64,000 nt of DNA. Source: Cellulomonas flavigena DSM 20109. GTDB taxonomy: Bacteria > Actinomycetota > Actinomycetes > Actinomycetales > Cellulomonadaceae. The position numbers and the translations under genes are program-made. Shown in pieces: positions 1-7,756 of the stretch. The notes below the pieces were generated by a model that searched no databases, was not told where the DNA came from, and saw only the letters and a list, made by a program, of their open reading frames with translations. Location: contig NC_014151.1 in assembly GCF_000092865.1 (NCBI RefSeq), positions 3,906,001 to 3,970,000 on the forward strand, given 5' to 3'. Each line of letters begins with the position of its first letter. Positions within the stretch are counted from its first letter, which is position 1.

Positions 1-2
1 GC

Positions 3-1862
3 TGGCGGCGTGTCGCCGGCAAGCGCCGTTCGGCGGTGCGCGCCGCCCGGCTGGGCGCTCCCGGTGACCCCGAGGTCCTCGCCCGGCTCGAGGAGCTCGC
101 GGTCGACGCCCCCACGCTGGACCTCGCGCGCATCGACCGCGGCATCGCGCGGTGGCACCTGCGCGCCGCGGACGAGCTGACGGGGGACGCGCGCGTGCAG
201 GCGCTCGTCGCGGCTCGTCGCCACGCGGCGTCGTCCGCCGCCGGGCTCGTCCTGCGCCGCCCCGACGGCACGGTGCTCGACCTCGATCCCGAGGCCCGCA
301 TCGACGCGCTCCAGCTCCAGGTCGACACGACGGTGGCGCTGCGGGAGGCGGGCGCCGTCGTCGACGGCACGGACGAGACCGCCGAGCTCGCGCTGCGCGT
401 GGCGACCCTGCCGGCTGTCGCCCAGCGCTTCGCCGCCTCGGGGAGCCGCACGCGGCGCCTCGCGCTCGAGCGCCGCTACCGCGACTGGCTCCGCGACACG
501 ATCGTCCTGGCGGCGCGGCTGCAGGACGGCGACGCGGTCGACCAGGTCGCGGAGGTCCTGCGGCGCGACCTCGTCGGGACGATCCTCTACGGCCTCACGC
601 AGGACGAGATGGCGCCCGGACAGATCGCCGAGCTCGCGCGCGAGCTGACCGCGACGCTCAACGCGACCGTCGAGGACCTCGACGCGGCTGACGACCCGTC
701 CCCTGGCGACCCCTCGACCGGCCACCGCGCCGTGACGCTCGACGAGCAGCTCGACAAGACGCTCGACGTCATGGGGCAGGTGCTCGGCCCGGTCGCCCGC
801 ACCCTGTTCGACCCCCGCACGGTCGGCGACCACACGGTGGCGGGTGCGCTGGACAGCGCCTACGGCACCCGCCGTGCGGCGGTCCTGTCGCTGGTGCTGC
901 TGCCGTCGGACGAGCCGCAGCTGGTCCGCCACCTGGCCTGGCGCGCCGAGGACGACGGCCCGGTGGCGGAGCACCTCGACGTGGTGCCCGCGCCCCGCTG
1001 GCTCGCGGGGTTCGAGGTGGGCCACGAGCCGGAGCGGTTCTTCGCGCGCCTGACGAGCCTCCCGCGGACCGTGCTGCCCGACCACCTCGCCGGTCTGCTC
1101 GCGACGACGGACGCCGAGCACCCGCTGCCACTGACGGTCGTGCCGACCGGGCTGCTCGGCGTGCCCTTCGCGGCCCTCGTGTCGGGCGGACGCCTCGTCC
1201 TGGAGACGGCGTCGGTCGCCGCGGCGCAGTCACTGCAGGCGGTCCGCACGCTCGCCGGCCTCACCACGCCCGACGCCGAGGGCGCACCCCCGTGGGACGT
1301 GGCCGTCTACGACCTCGTCACGCTCAAGCACACCGAGGAGGAGCGGGCGGCGCTGATCGCGCAGCGGCCCAGCACCCACGAGCCGCGGACGCTCGCGGAG
1401 ATGCGGGCCGCCCTGGCCGACCCTGCGCGCCGGGGGGCGATCGGCATCCTCGCGCTCGCGGTGCACGGCACGCGCGGCGCGGACGGCTGGGCCCAGGTGA
1501 AGGTCCTCCCCAGCGGCGAGCTGCTGACGACGGGCCACGTGCTGCAGTGGTACCTGCCGCGGCTGGTCGTCGGGGCGTCGTGCAACACCGACATCCGGTC
1601 CGACGCGGGCGGCGAGCTCGGGGGCTTCCCGCTCGCGTTCCAGCTGCGCGGTGCCGCGACGATCGTCGGCAGCCTGCACTACGTCGAGGACGCCGCGACG
1701 GCCGAGATCATGGCGGTGTTCTACGCCGCCGTCGGCGCGGGCATGGGCACGGCGGACGCGCTGCGGCACGCGCAGCTGACGTGGGTGAACCGGGACCGCG
1801 CGGCGCGGCTGGCCGACAAGTCACGGTGGGCGTACCTGCTCTGCTACGGGCTGCCGGGCTGA
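3..1862 (+). CDS. CHAT-domain (caspase-like) protein, 5' end outside window
   Basis: The frame is open to the left edge with no stop, so the true start lies upstream; a GTG at 36 exists but nothing marks it as the start. The visible ~619 residues have a helical N-terminal part of the kind formed by TPR-like repeats, then a C-terminal CHAT fold. Counting from the GTG, the predicted catalytic pair is His477 (in LAVHGTRG) and Cys516 (in GASCNTD), followed by the family-typical GFPLAFQLRGAATIVGS and a C-terminal tract ending LLCYGLPG. CHAT proteins are clan CD cysteine proteases related to caspases and separase, and often occur in bacterial conflict or signalling systems. The NYN gene begins 53 bp downstream on the same strand and overlaps the Clp-like gene, so the three probably form one operon. 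The family call is secure; substrate and role are unknown. Confidence 0.85.
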   Translation, partial: WRRVAGKRRSAVRAARLGAPGDPEVLARLEELAVDAPTLDLARIDRGIARWHLRAADELTGDARVQALVAARRHAASSAAGLVLRRPDGTVLDLDPEARIDALQLQVDTTVALREAGAVVDGTDETAELALRVATLPAVAQRFAASGSRTRRLALERRYRDWLRDTIVLAARLQDGDAVDQVAEVLRRDLVGTILYGLTQDEMAPGQIAELARELTATLNATVEDLDAADDPSPGDPSTGHRAVTLDEQLDKTLDVMGQVLGPVARTLFDPRTVGDHTVAGALDSAYGTRRAAVLSLVLLPSDEPQLVRHLAWRAEDDGPVAEHLDVVPAPRWLAGFEVGHEPERFFARLTSLPRTVLPDHLAGLLATTDAEHPLPLTVVPTGLLGVPFAALVSGGRLVLETASVAAAQSLQAVRTLAGLTTPDAEGAPPWDVAVYDLVTLKHTEEERAALIAQRPSTHEPRTLAEMRAALADPARRGAIGILALAVHGTRGADGWAQVKVLPSGELLTTGHVLQWYLPRLVVGASCNTDIRSDAGGELGGFPLAFQLRGAATIVGSLHYVEDAATAEIMAVFYAAVGAGMGTADALRHAQLTWVNRDRAARLADKSRWAYLLCYGLPG

Positions 1863-1915
1863 GGCGGGCCGGGGGAAAGGCCATGTGTCATCACCCCACG
1901 ACCCGGGAGGCCCTG

Positions 1916-2407
1916 ATGACCACCACCGATCTCCTCACCGCACCGCCCGCACGCCGCGGCCGCGCTCTGCACCTGGTCGACCTGCAGAACCTCGTGGGGA
2001 GCGGTTCCCCCACCCTGCAGGAGGCCAAGGCGACGTGGGCGGCGTACCGCGCACTCGTCCAGCCCGGCGACCTGGCCGTCGTCGCCTGCTCGCACCACGC
2101 CGCACCGGCAGTGTGGTTCGCCGTCGGGACGGAGGCGCGCCTGCTCGTGCGCAGCGGCGCGGGGGGCGCCGACGTCGCCCTCGTGGACGACGTGGACCTC
2201 GGCCACCTCGTGGCCCGGTTCACGTGGCTCGTCGTCGCGTCGGGCGACCACGCGTTCGTGCCCCTCGTCGAGACGGTCCGGCGCGCCGGCGTCCGGACCT
2301 GGCAGGTGACGGGAGCGGGCAGGCCGGCGCACGCCCTGCTCCGCACCGCCCAGGTCCGCTCGCGGTTGCGCGCGACGACGGCAGCGAACCTGGCGCTCGC
2401 GGCGTGA
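1916..2407 (+). CDS. NYN/PIN-like nuclease domain protein
   Basis: A 163-residue protein made almost entirely of one NYN-type (PIN superfamily) domain. The fold signature is visible: strand 1 with Asp22 (HLVDLQNL), a central acidic site with Asp86 (GGADVALVDD), and Asp111 in the ASGDHAF motif. These acidic residues normally bind the metal for RNA cleavage and appear intact, so an active RNase is plausible. I chose the ATG at 1916 because GGGAGG lies five bases upstream; an in-frame ATG at 1883 would add 11 residues with a poorer site. The stop overlaps the GTG start of the Clp-like gene by four bases (GTGA), which implies translational coupling. Its position between a CHAT protease and a Clp-like ATPase suggests it is an effector of one module, which is inference. 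Confidence 0.8.
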   Translation: MTTTDLLTAPPARRGRALHLVDLQNLVGSGSPTLQEAKATWAAYRALVQPGDLAVVACSHHAAPAVWFAVGTEARLLVRSGAGGADVALVDDVDLGHLVARFTWLVVASGDHAFVPLVETVRRAGVRTWQVTGAGRPAHALLRTAQVRSRLRATTAANLALAA

Positions 2408-4104
2408 GCGACCTGTCCGACCTCCGGTCCGGTGCCGGCACGCCCGGCACCGGACCCGTCGTCCTGCCCCTCGCGGCGGGCCGCCTGCACCTGCGGGCGC
2501 AGGCCCCCACCGTCGACCCGGAGCTCCAGGGCGTCGCGACGACGATCGTCGGTCACGTGCTCGGGCCGGCCGCGGCACCGTGCGTGGCGCTGGTCGGGGA
2601 CTCCCTGGAGCTCGACGTGCTCGCGTCCGCGCTGGCCGCCGCGCTCGGGCGACTGCCCGAGACCCACCCGCGGGTGCCGTGGGGCGTGCTCGCGACGAGC
2701 GCCGGCCAGAAGGAGGCCACCACCGTCCAGCAGGTCGTCGCGGACGCCGGCGGTGCCGTCGTCGTCTGCTACGACCTGCACCGCGGCGACTTCCAGGTGG
2801 CGGACGTGCTGCGGGAGACCTGCGAGCGCCACGGGGCCGGTCTCGTGCTCGTCGAGACGTCGACGGGCTGGTCGACGGTCGTCGGGGCGGAGCTGCACCA
2901 GCTCCTCCCCGTCGAGACGGCGGTGGTGCGGGTGCCCGGCGCGACCGGCGGGTCGGCCCTGGAGCGGGCCCTGGGTGACTACGCCCGCCGGCTCGCGGAG
3001 TTCCACGGCGTGCCGGTACCCGACGCGGTGGTGCGCGCGGCCGCCGACCACCGCAGCAGCCTGCCGGAGCCGCCGGTACGTCTGCTGCCGGGCCGGCACC
3101 TCGACCGCCTGCTGGCCGGCCGGGCCCGCCTGCGGTACTGGGTCGCGCAGCAGGTCGTCGGCGCGTCACGGGACCGTCCGGCGCACGTCGACGACCTGAC
3201 GGAGCGGCTGCGCACGGTCGTCGTGGGGCAGGACGCCGCCGTCACCGCGGTGTCCCGCCACGTCCGACTGGGCCTGGCCGGGCTGCGGCTGCGCGCGGAC
3301 CGCCCCAGCACGGCGGTCCTGCTCACGGGTTCCACGGGGACCGGCAAGACGCTGCTCGCGACGACCCTGGCGCAGACGCTGCACGTCCCCCTGCTGCGCG
3401 TGGACCTCGCGGCGTACACGGAGCCGCACCAGATCGCGACGCTGCTGGGCAGCCCGCCGGGGTACGTCGGCAGCCGGGACCAGGAGAACTGGCTGACGAC
3501 GCGGATCGCGGCGAACTCAGGCGCGGTGCTGCTGCTCGACGAGCTCGACAAGGCGACGCCCGCCCTGTGGGCGCCGCTGCTCATGGAGCTGCTGGGGGCC
3601 GGGACGCTCACCGACCAGCAGGGCCGCACGGTCGACTGCCGGCACCTGCACGTGCTGCTCACCGCCAACACGGGCGCGCGGGACCTCACCCGGGCGCCGG
3701 CCGGCTTCGGGCAGCGGACGGCCGCCGACGACACCGACCGGGCGGTGGCGACCGTGCGGGCCCTGCTGCCCGACGAGCTGTTCAACCGTCTCGACGAGGT
3801 CGTCGTGCTGCGGCCGATCGACGGGCCCACCGCCGCGCGGCTGCTCGACACGGCGTGGGTCGAGCTCGTGGCCCGGCTCGCACCGCTGGGCTACCGCGTC
3901 CGGGCCACCGAGGCCGCGCGCCGCCAGCTCGTGACGCTGTCGGTGCGCCCGGAGGACGGCGCCCGCCGCCTGCACCGCACGCTGGAGCGGCTGGTCCTCG
4001 GCCCGGTGGTCGACGCACCGCCCGGCGACTACGTCGTGGTCCGCGCCGGTGGTGGCGTGCGGGTGCGGCGCGACACCGCGGCCGACGCGCGTCGGCCGCG
4101 CTAG
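2404..4104 (+). CDS. ClpA/ClpB-like AAA+ ATPase with a degenerate first domain
   Basis: A 566-residue protein. The C-terminal half is a clear Clp D2-type AAA+ module: Walker A GSTGTGKT at 309-316, pore loop GYVG at 353-356, Walker B LLLDELDK around 376-383, LFNRLDEVVVLRPI, and a sensor-2 GARRLHRTLERLV followed by a D2-small domain. The N-terminal ~280 residues align by eye with a Clp D1 domain (LVGDSLELD replaces the usual Walker A; FHGVPVPDAVVRAAADHR resembles the D1-small segment), but the P-loop Gly-Lys-Thr is gone, so D1 is probably inactive. The Clp N-domain and ClpB coiled-coil middle domain are absent, and I see no ClpP-binding IGF/L tripeptide loop. The GTG start overlaps the upstream stop. 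It is likely an unfoldase serving the CHAT/NYN operon. The last four bases overlap the convergent anti-sigma gene. Confidence 0.85.
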   Translation: MSDLSDLRSGAGTPGTGPVVLPLAAGRLHLRAQAPTVDPELQGVATTIVGHVLGPAAAPCVALVGDSLELDVLASALAAALGRLPETHPRVPWGVLATSAGQKEATTVQQVVADAGGAVVVCYDLHRGDFQVADVLRETCERHGAGLVLVETSTGWSTVVGAELHQLLPVETAVVRVPGATGGSALERALGDYARRLAEFHGVPVPDAVVRAAADHRSSLPEPPVRLLPGRHLDRLLAGRARLRYWVAQQVVGASRDRPAHVDDLTERLRTVVVGQDAAVTAVSRHVRLGLAGLRLRADRPSTAVLLTGSTGTGKTLLATTLAQTLHVPLLRVDLAAYTEPHQIATLLGSPPGYVGSRDQENWLTTRIAANSGAVLLLDELDKATPALWAPLLMELLGAGTLTDQQGRTVDCRHLHVLLTANTGARDLTRAPAGFGQRTAADDTDRAVATVRALLPDELFNRLDEVVVLRPIDGPTAARLLDTAWVELVARLAPLGYRVRATEAARRQLVTLSVRPEDGARRLHRTLERLVLGPVVDAPPGDYVVVRAGGGVRVRRDTAADARRPR

Positions 4105-4889
4105 GCCCCCACGTCGCCCACCGCGAGGGGCCGGCCCAGCCCCACCACACCCAGCTCGACGCGCGCGATCCCGTCCACCGGCAGCGCCGACGACGCCTGC
4201 AGGCCCGACGCGGTCCGCTCCCCCGTGCTCGTCCACGTCGCCACCACCGAGCGCTCCCCGTCGGCGCCGACGAGCACGAGCTCGTACACCCCCTCCGGCA
4301 GCACCGCGGCCTCGTACGCGCAGCTCCAGTCGAGGCGCGTCCCCCAGCGCGCGGGCGCGATCGTCACGTCGGCGCTCACACCCGACCCGCCCACGGGTGC
4401 GAGCGCCACGGTGCGCGCGTCGGCCGCCACGACGGCGGGAGGCGCACCCAGGCCGCCCGTCACCGCGGCGCCGGCGACGCCCGCCAGCACGACGAGCGCG
4501 GCCGCGGCACCCGCGAGCGCGAGACGCCGCCGCGCCCGCCGCCGGCGGACCTCCTGCGCGAGGGACGCGAGCGGGACGACGTCGGCAGGCGGGGCGTCGG
4601 CGGGCGGGGTGTCGGACGGGCCGACGGCGCGCACGTGCGGCACGCGACCCCGGTCGCGACCCGGGCCGGGGCCGGTGGCGCCGGGCGCCTGCCCCGACGC
4701 GTCCTCCGAGGCCACCGCGTCCTGCGCCGGCACCTGCCCCAGCAGCCCGGGCAGCCCGGCGAGCTCCCCGACGGCGGTCCGGCACGCGTCGCACGTCGCC
4801 AGGTGCGCCTCGTAGTCCCGCCGCTCGCCGGGAGGCAGCGCGCCCAGCACGTACGCGGCGTCCCACTCGCGGTACGGGTCGGTGCTCAT
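4101..4889 (-). CDS. Zinc-finger anti-sigma factor (RskA type)
   Basis: A 262-residue membrane-bound anti-sigma factor. The N-terminus carries the zf-HC2 motif His29-x3-Cys33-x2-Cys36, which binds zinc and the cognate sigma factor. A basic RRRRARRR stretch precedes a single transmembrane helix at about 118-142, and the C-terminal ~120 residues form the extracytoplasmic RskA-type domain. Such proteins hold an ECF sigma factor inactive until regulated proteolysis releases it. The ATG overlaps the stop of the sigma gene (ATGA), the usual arrangement of a sigma/anti-sigma pair. The gene ends convergent with, and four bases into, the Clp-like gene. Confidence 0.92.
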   Translation of the reverse strand: MSTDPYREWDAAYVLGALPPGERRDYEAHLATCDACRTAVGELAGLPGLLGQVPAQDAVASEDASGQAPGATGPGPGRDRGRVPHVRAVGPSDTPPADAPPADVVPLASLAQEVRRRRARRRLALAGAAAALVVLAGVAGAAVTGGLGAPPAVVAADARTVALAPVGGSGVSADVTIAPARWGTRLDWSCAYEAAVLPEGVYELVLVGADGERSVVATWTSTGERTASGLQASSALPVDGIARVELGVVGLGRPLAVGDVGA

Positions 4890-5395
4890 GACGTCACTCC
4901 CCTCTCCTGCAGCGCCAGGCGCAGCGCGCGCAGCGCGTAGTGCAGCCGCGACTTCACGGTGCCGGGCGCGACGTCGAGCTCCGCGGCGAGCTCGGCGACC
5001 GACCGCCGCCGGTAGTACGCGCCGACGACGTCCGCGCGGTGGTCGGGCGTCAGGGCCGCGAGCGCGTCGGCGACGAGCCACCGGTCGAGCACGGCCTGCG
5101 TGCCGTCGTCGCCGGGGGTGTCCGGGGGCGCGTCGGACGGGGTCTCGTGGCGGCGGTGGGCGCTGCGCGCGTCGTCGACGACGAGGTTGCGGGCGACCGT
5201 GAAGAGCCACGCCCGCACCGACGGCTCGGGGCGGGTCAGCACCTCGGGATGACGCCACGCGCGCAGCAGGGTCTCCTGCACGACGTCGGGGGCGCGGGCC
5301 GGGTCGGTGAGGCGCACGACGTAGCGGTGCAGCACGGCGGCGTGCGTCGCGTGCGTGGCGCGCAGCAGCGCGTCGGCGTCGTCCACCGGCCCCAC
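4886..5395 (-). CDS. ECF RNA polymerase sigma factor (SigK/SigL-like)
   Basis: A 169-residue sigma-70 family protein of the extracytoplasmic-function class. Region 2 is visible as DVVQETLLRAWRHPE then AWLFTVARNLVVDDAR, and region 4 as SVAELAAELDVAPGTVKSRLHYALRAL, a helix-turn-helix for the -35 element. Region 3 is missing, as in all ECF factors. It is co-transcribed with its anti-sigma gene (4-bp overlap) and starts 28 bp after the YceI gene on the same strand, so YceI may belong to the same stress operon. The likely trigger is envelope or redox stress sensed through the RskA-type partner; the regulon cannot be told from the sequence. Confidence 0.93.
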   Translation of the reverse strand: MGPVDDADALLRATHATHAAVLHRYVVRLTDPARAPDVVQETLLRAWRHPEVLTRPEPSVRAWLFTVARNLVVDDARSAHRRHETPSDAPPDTPGDDGTQAVLDRWLVADALAALTPDHRADVVGAYYRRRSVAELAAELDVAPGTVKSRLHYALRALRLALQERGVTS

Positions 5396-5423
5396 CTCCG
5401 TCCGACCTCGCGCCCGGCCCGCG

Positions 5424-6089
5424 TCAGGACGCCGTCAGCCGCAGGTCGAACTCGACGAACCCGTCCTCCTCGACCGTGACGAACCCCAGCGACGGCGCCG
5501 TGACGCCGAACTCGGTGAACGTGATCGGGGCGGACCCCACCACCTGCACGGTGTCACCGTCGGCCGCGACCTGCGCGTCGACCGTGACCTCACGCGTGAC
5601 GTCGCGGATCGTCAGGTCGCCCGTGAGCTGCACGTCGGCGCCGTCGATGTCGGCCGGCTCGGTGAGCGTGAACGTGCCGGTCGGGAACCGCCGCACCTCG
5701 ATCGCCTGGTCGCGGAAGTACCCGTCCCGCGGCGGCTGGTCGGTGGCGATGCTCGCCATGTCGACCTCGACGGTCGCGGCCGTCAGCTCACCGTCCGCGA
5801 CGGTGACCTCGCCGGTCACCTGCTCGGTGCGGCCCGTGACGGTGACGTCCTGACCGCGCAGCACCTCCTCGACGCGGTACCCGGCGAACGACCCGTCGGT
5901 CACCGTCCACGTGCCGTCCTGCGCCTCGACGGCCTCCCCTGCCGCACCGGTCGCGGCGTCGATCGTCGGCGCCGCGTCCGCCTGGTCGTTGGCCCAGTCC
6001 GCGTACAGCCCGGGACCGACGACGAGCGCCACCGCCCCCAGCACCACGACGACCCCGAGACCGACCCAGACCTTCGTCCGTCCGCTCAT
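5424..6089 (-). CDS. YceI-like lipocalin-fold membrane-anchored protein
   Basis: A 221-residue protein with an uncleaved N-terminal transmembrane anchor (about residues 8-28) and a YceI beta-barrel outside the membrane. Family features are GTWTVTDGSFAGYRVEE at the start of the domain, the VEVDMASIATDQPPRDGYFRD segment and the terminal strand GFVEFDLRL. YceI proteins bind isoprenoid or amphiphilic ligands; the ligand here is unknown. I chose the ATG at 6089 because GAGGGG lies six bases upstream; a GTG one codon earlier is too close to that site. It is the first gene of a probable YceI-sigma-anti-sigma operon, an arrangement compatible with a role in envelope or redox defence. Confidence 0.9.
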   Translation of the reverse strand: MSGRTKVWVGLGVVVVLGAVALVVGPGLYADWANDQADAAPTIDAATGAAGEAVEAQDGTWTVTDGSFAGYRVEEVLRGQDVTVTGRTEQVTGEVTVADGELTAATVEVDMASIATDQPPRDGYFRDQAIEVRRFPTGTFTLTEPADIDGADVQLTGDLTIRDVTREVTVDAQVAADGDTVQVVGSAPITFTEFGVTAPSLGFVTVEEDGFVEFDLRLTAS

Positions 6090-6210
6090 CACTCACCCCT
6101 CACCCGCTGCGACCCGGCCGTCGGGCCCCTCGTGGGGTGAGACGAGACGGAGCGGCGTCCGGTTCAACGGCACCCTACGGCGGCCAGGACGGTCCCTGAT
6201 CACTGAGCGT

Positions 6211-6302
6211 CGGCATGATGGGAGGTTGTCCATCTGCATGACAGAGACCCGCCCATCGGCATGATGGAAAGCCGTCCATCTGCATGACAGGAAGCCGGCC
6301 AG
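6211..6302. repeat. Two tandem 46-bp repeats with internal dyad symmetry
   Basis: Two units (6211-6256 and 6257-6302) share CGGCATGATGG at their left end and, 17 bases later, an identical GTCCATCTGCATGACAG. Within a unit the CATGATGG and CCATCTGCATG parts are imperfect inverted repeats. The stretch lies between the YceI promoter side and a decayed reading frame. This AT-richer patch differs from its surroundings and may be a remnant of a mobile or regulatory repeat; I do not recognise the family. Confidence 0.6.
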
Positions 6303-6322
6303 TTGTTGGGTCACGCGTGTGA

Positions 6323-6427
6323 CCTGGGCACCGCCTCGTCGACAAGGTGGTGGTGACGACCGGCCCGTTCGCCTACCGGCGTCCTGACGGCGTCGCCGTC
6401 GTCCCGCTCGCACTGCTCGGTCGCTGA
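6323..6427 (+). pseudogene. Relic: C-terminal fragment of an ATP-binding (DUF4143-type) protein
   Basis: A 34-codon open stretch encodes a tail resembling the C-terminus of the AAA/DUF4143 family: HRLVDKVVVTTGPFAYRR then DGVAVVPLALLGR and a stop. There is a TGA just upstream (6320-6322) and no start codon or upstream domain, so only the tail survives. Its 3' part is antisense to the last 18 codons of the GNAT gene. Assignment rests on memory of how that family ends, so it is tentative. Confidence 0.35.
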
Positions 6428-6912
6428 GCCACGGCCCGCTGCATCAGCACCACCTCGAACCCCGGGCGGCCGGTGACGTCGACGGCCTCGAAACCCCACG
6501 AGCGGTAGAGGTCGTCGAGGTGCGGGTTGGACGCGCGGTGGTCGAGCCGCAGCCACGTCGCACCGGCGTCGCGCGCCCGCTGCCCGGCCCACTCGACGAG
6601 CGCACGGCCCAGCCCGGTGCCGGTCGCGCGCCGCGCGACCATCAGCCCGTGCACGTACAGCGCGGGGGTGTCGTCGTCACCCCAGTACTCCGGGTCGGAG
6701 GGGATGACGCGGAGGCTGCCGCGCACGCCCGCGTCGTCGCGGACCACCCACCAGTCGCCGGCGGCGACCTGCGCGGCGATGCGCTCGAGCGGTACGGACC
6801 CGACGGGCCACTGGTCGATGCCGCGTGCGGCCATCCACTCCTCGAGCGAGCGCCGCAGCGCGTGGATCGCCGGCACGTCGTCGGGTGTGGCGTGCTCGGG
6901 GTGGACGTTCAC
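6373..6912 (-). CDS. GNAT-family N-acetyltransferase
   Basis: A 179-residue acetyltransferase that would transfer acetyl from acetyl-CoA to an unidentified amine. The acetyl-CoA loop reads RATGTGLGRALVEWA near the middle, preceded by strand 4 (LYVHGLMVARRA) and followed by LDHRASNPHLDDLYRSWGF. I chose the GTG at 6912: a TAGCGT hexamer sits eight bases before it with no Shine-Dalgarno, matching the leaderless pattern of other genes here; a GTG at 6948 would add 12 unconserved residues. The normal domain ends near LMQRAVA; the last ~20 residues (QRPSSASGTTATPSGRR) read through the antisense of the gene relic, so this tail is probably recently acquired. The gene is divergent from the VanZ-like gene. 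Confidence 0.85.
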   Translation of the reverse strand: MNVHPEHATPDDVPAIHALRRSLEEWMAARGIDQWPVGSVPLERIAAQVAAGDWWVVRDDAGVRGSLRVIPSDPEYWGDDDTPALYVHGLMVARRATGTGLGRALVEWAGQRARDAGATWLRLDHRASNPHLDDLYRSWGFEAVDVTGRPGFEVVLMQRAVAQRPSSASGTTATPSGRR

Positions 6913-7067
6913 GGCGTCGACGCTACCGGGCGTCGCGCCCCCGTCCACCCCGTCCGACCGTGGAGGGACGGGGCAGCGGCGCGGACCGTGCGACGGGTGG
7001 AGGTGCGGGGGCGCCCGGGCCCGTACCGTCGTGCCGCCGGCGCCCGGCCGGCCACGGGAGGAGAGAC

Positions 7068-7667
7068 GTGCCCACCTGGTTCGAGGCGCTCGCGCGCCAG
7101 ACGCCGAACGCCGGTGCCGGTCTGCTGGTCACCGCGGTGGTGGCGCTCGCCGTGGCCCGCCCGCTGGGCCGCCGGCTGGCGCTGCCCGCGGTGGGCGTCG
7201 CCGCGTGGGTCGCTGCGCTCGGGCTCGTCGCCTCGCTCACCCTCACGCCCCGCTCGACCTGGGCCGCGGTGACCGAGCGCGTCTGCACGCTCGACACGTG
7301 GACGCCGCTGGGCCTCGACAGCGTGCTGGCGCTCGACCAGCGCGCGGCCAACGCGGTGATGCTCGTGCCGCTCGCGGTGCTGTCCGCACTGCCGCGCGAG
7401 CGGCGGCGGCTGGTGGGGGCGCTGACGGTCGCGGCAGTGCTGCCGCTCGTCGTCGAGGCCGTGCAGTACGCGCTGCCCGGGCTGGGACGCATCTGCCACT
7501 CGGAGGACCTCGTCGACAACCTCGCGGGGGTCGCGGTGGGGGCGGTCGTCGGGCTGGCCGCGCGGTGGGCGCTCTCGCGACGTGCGCGAGGTCACGAGCG
7601 CGATGCCGCGGCCACCTCGGTCGCCGCACCGCGACCGGCCGGCCCTGCACCGCGCCCGAACAGGTGA
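7068..7667 (+). CDS. VanZ-like membrane protein
   Basis: A 199-residue membrane protein with four to five hydrophobic helices and the VanZ-family core: NAVMLVPLAVL, then VEAVQYALPGLGRICHSEDLVDNLAGVAVGAVVG. In glycopeptide resistance operons VanZ gives low-level teicoplanin resistance, but most chromosomal homologues such as this have no demonstrated role. No van genes accompany it. The GTG at 7068 has GGGAGG about six bases upstream. It is transcribed alone, divergent from the GNAT gene. Confidence 0.88.
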   Translation: MPTWFEALARQTPNAGAGLLVTAVVALAVARPLGRRLALPAVGVAAWVAALGLVASLTLTPRSTWAAVTERVCTLDTWTPLGLDSVLALDQRAANAVMLVPLAVLSALPRERRRLVGALTVAAVLPLVVEAVQYALPGLGRICHSEDLVDNLAGVAVGAVVGLAARWALSRRARGHERDAAATSVAAPRPAGPAPRPNR

Positions 7668-7700
7668 CATTTGAGGCATATCGCCTCGCCGCGGGGCGCT

Positions 7701-7737
7701 GACCTGCTTCGATCAGGTCCCCACCAACCTGGGTGGG
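7701..7737 (+). promoter_or_regulatory. Twin hairpins in the leader of the protease gene
   Basis: GACCTG (7701-7706) pairs with CAGGTC (7714-7719), and immediately after it CCCACC (7720-7725) pairs with GGTGGG (7732-7737). The second hairpin ends ten bases before the Shine-Dalgarno GGAG (7747-7750). They lie 34 bp after the VanZ-like stop, so they could terminate that gene or act in the protease mRNA leader. No known riboswitch consensus was recognised. Confidence 0.45.
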
Positions 7738-7756
7738 CCTTCCCCCGGAGATCTCC

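Noticed and set aside
6093..6413. Minus-strand frame through the 46-bp repeats
   Set aside because: Its repeats come only from the DNA repeat; composition and lack of a ribosome site argue against a gene.
7068..7667. Glycopeptide resistance cluster
   Set aside because: A VanZ-like protein alone, without vanHAX or vanRS, is not evidence of resistance.
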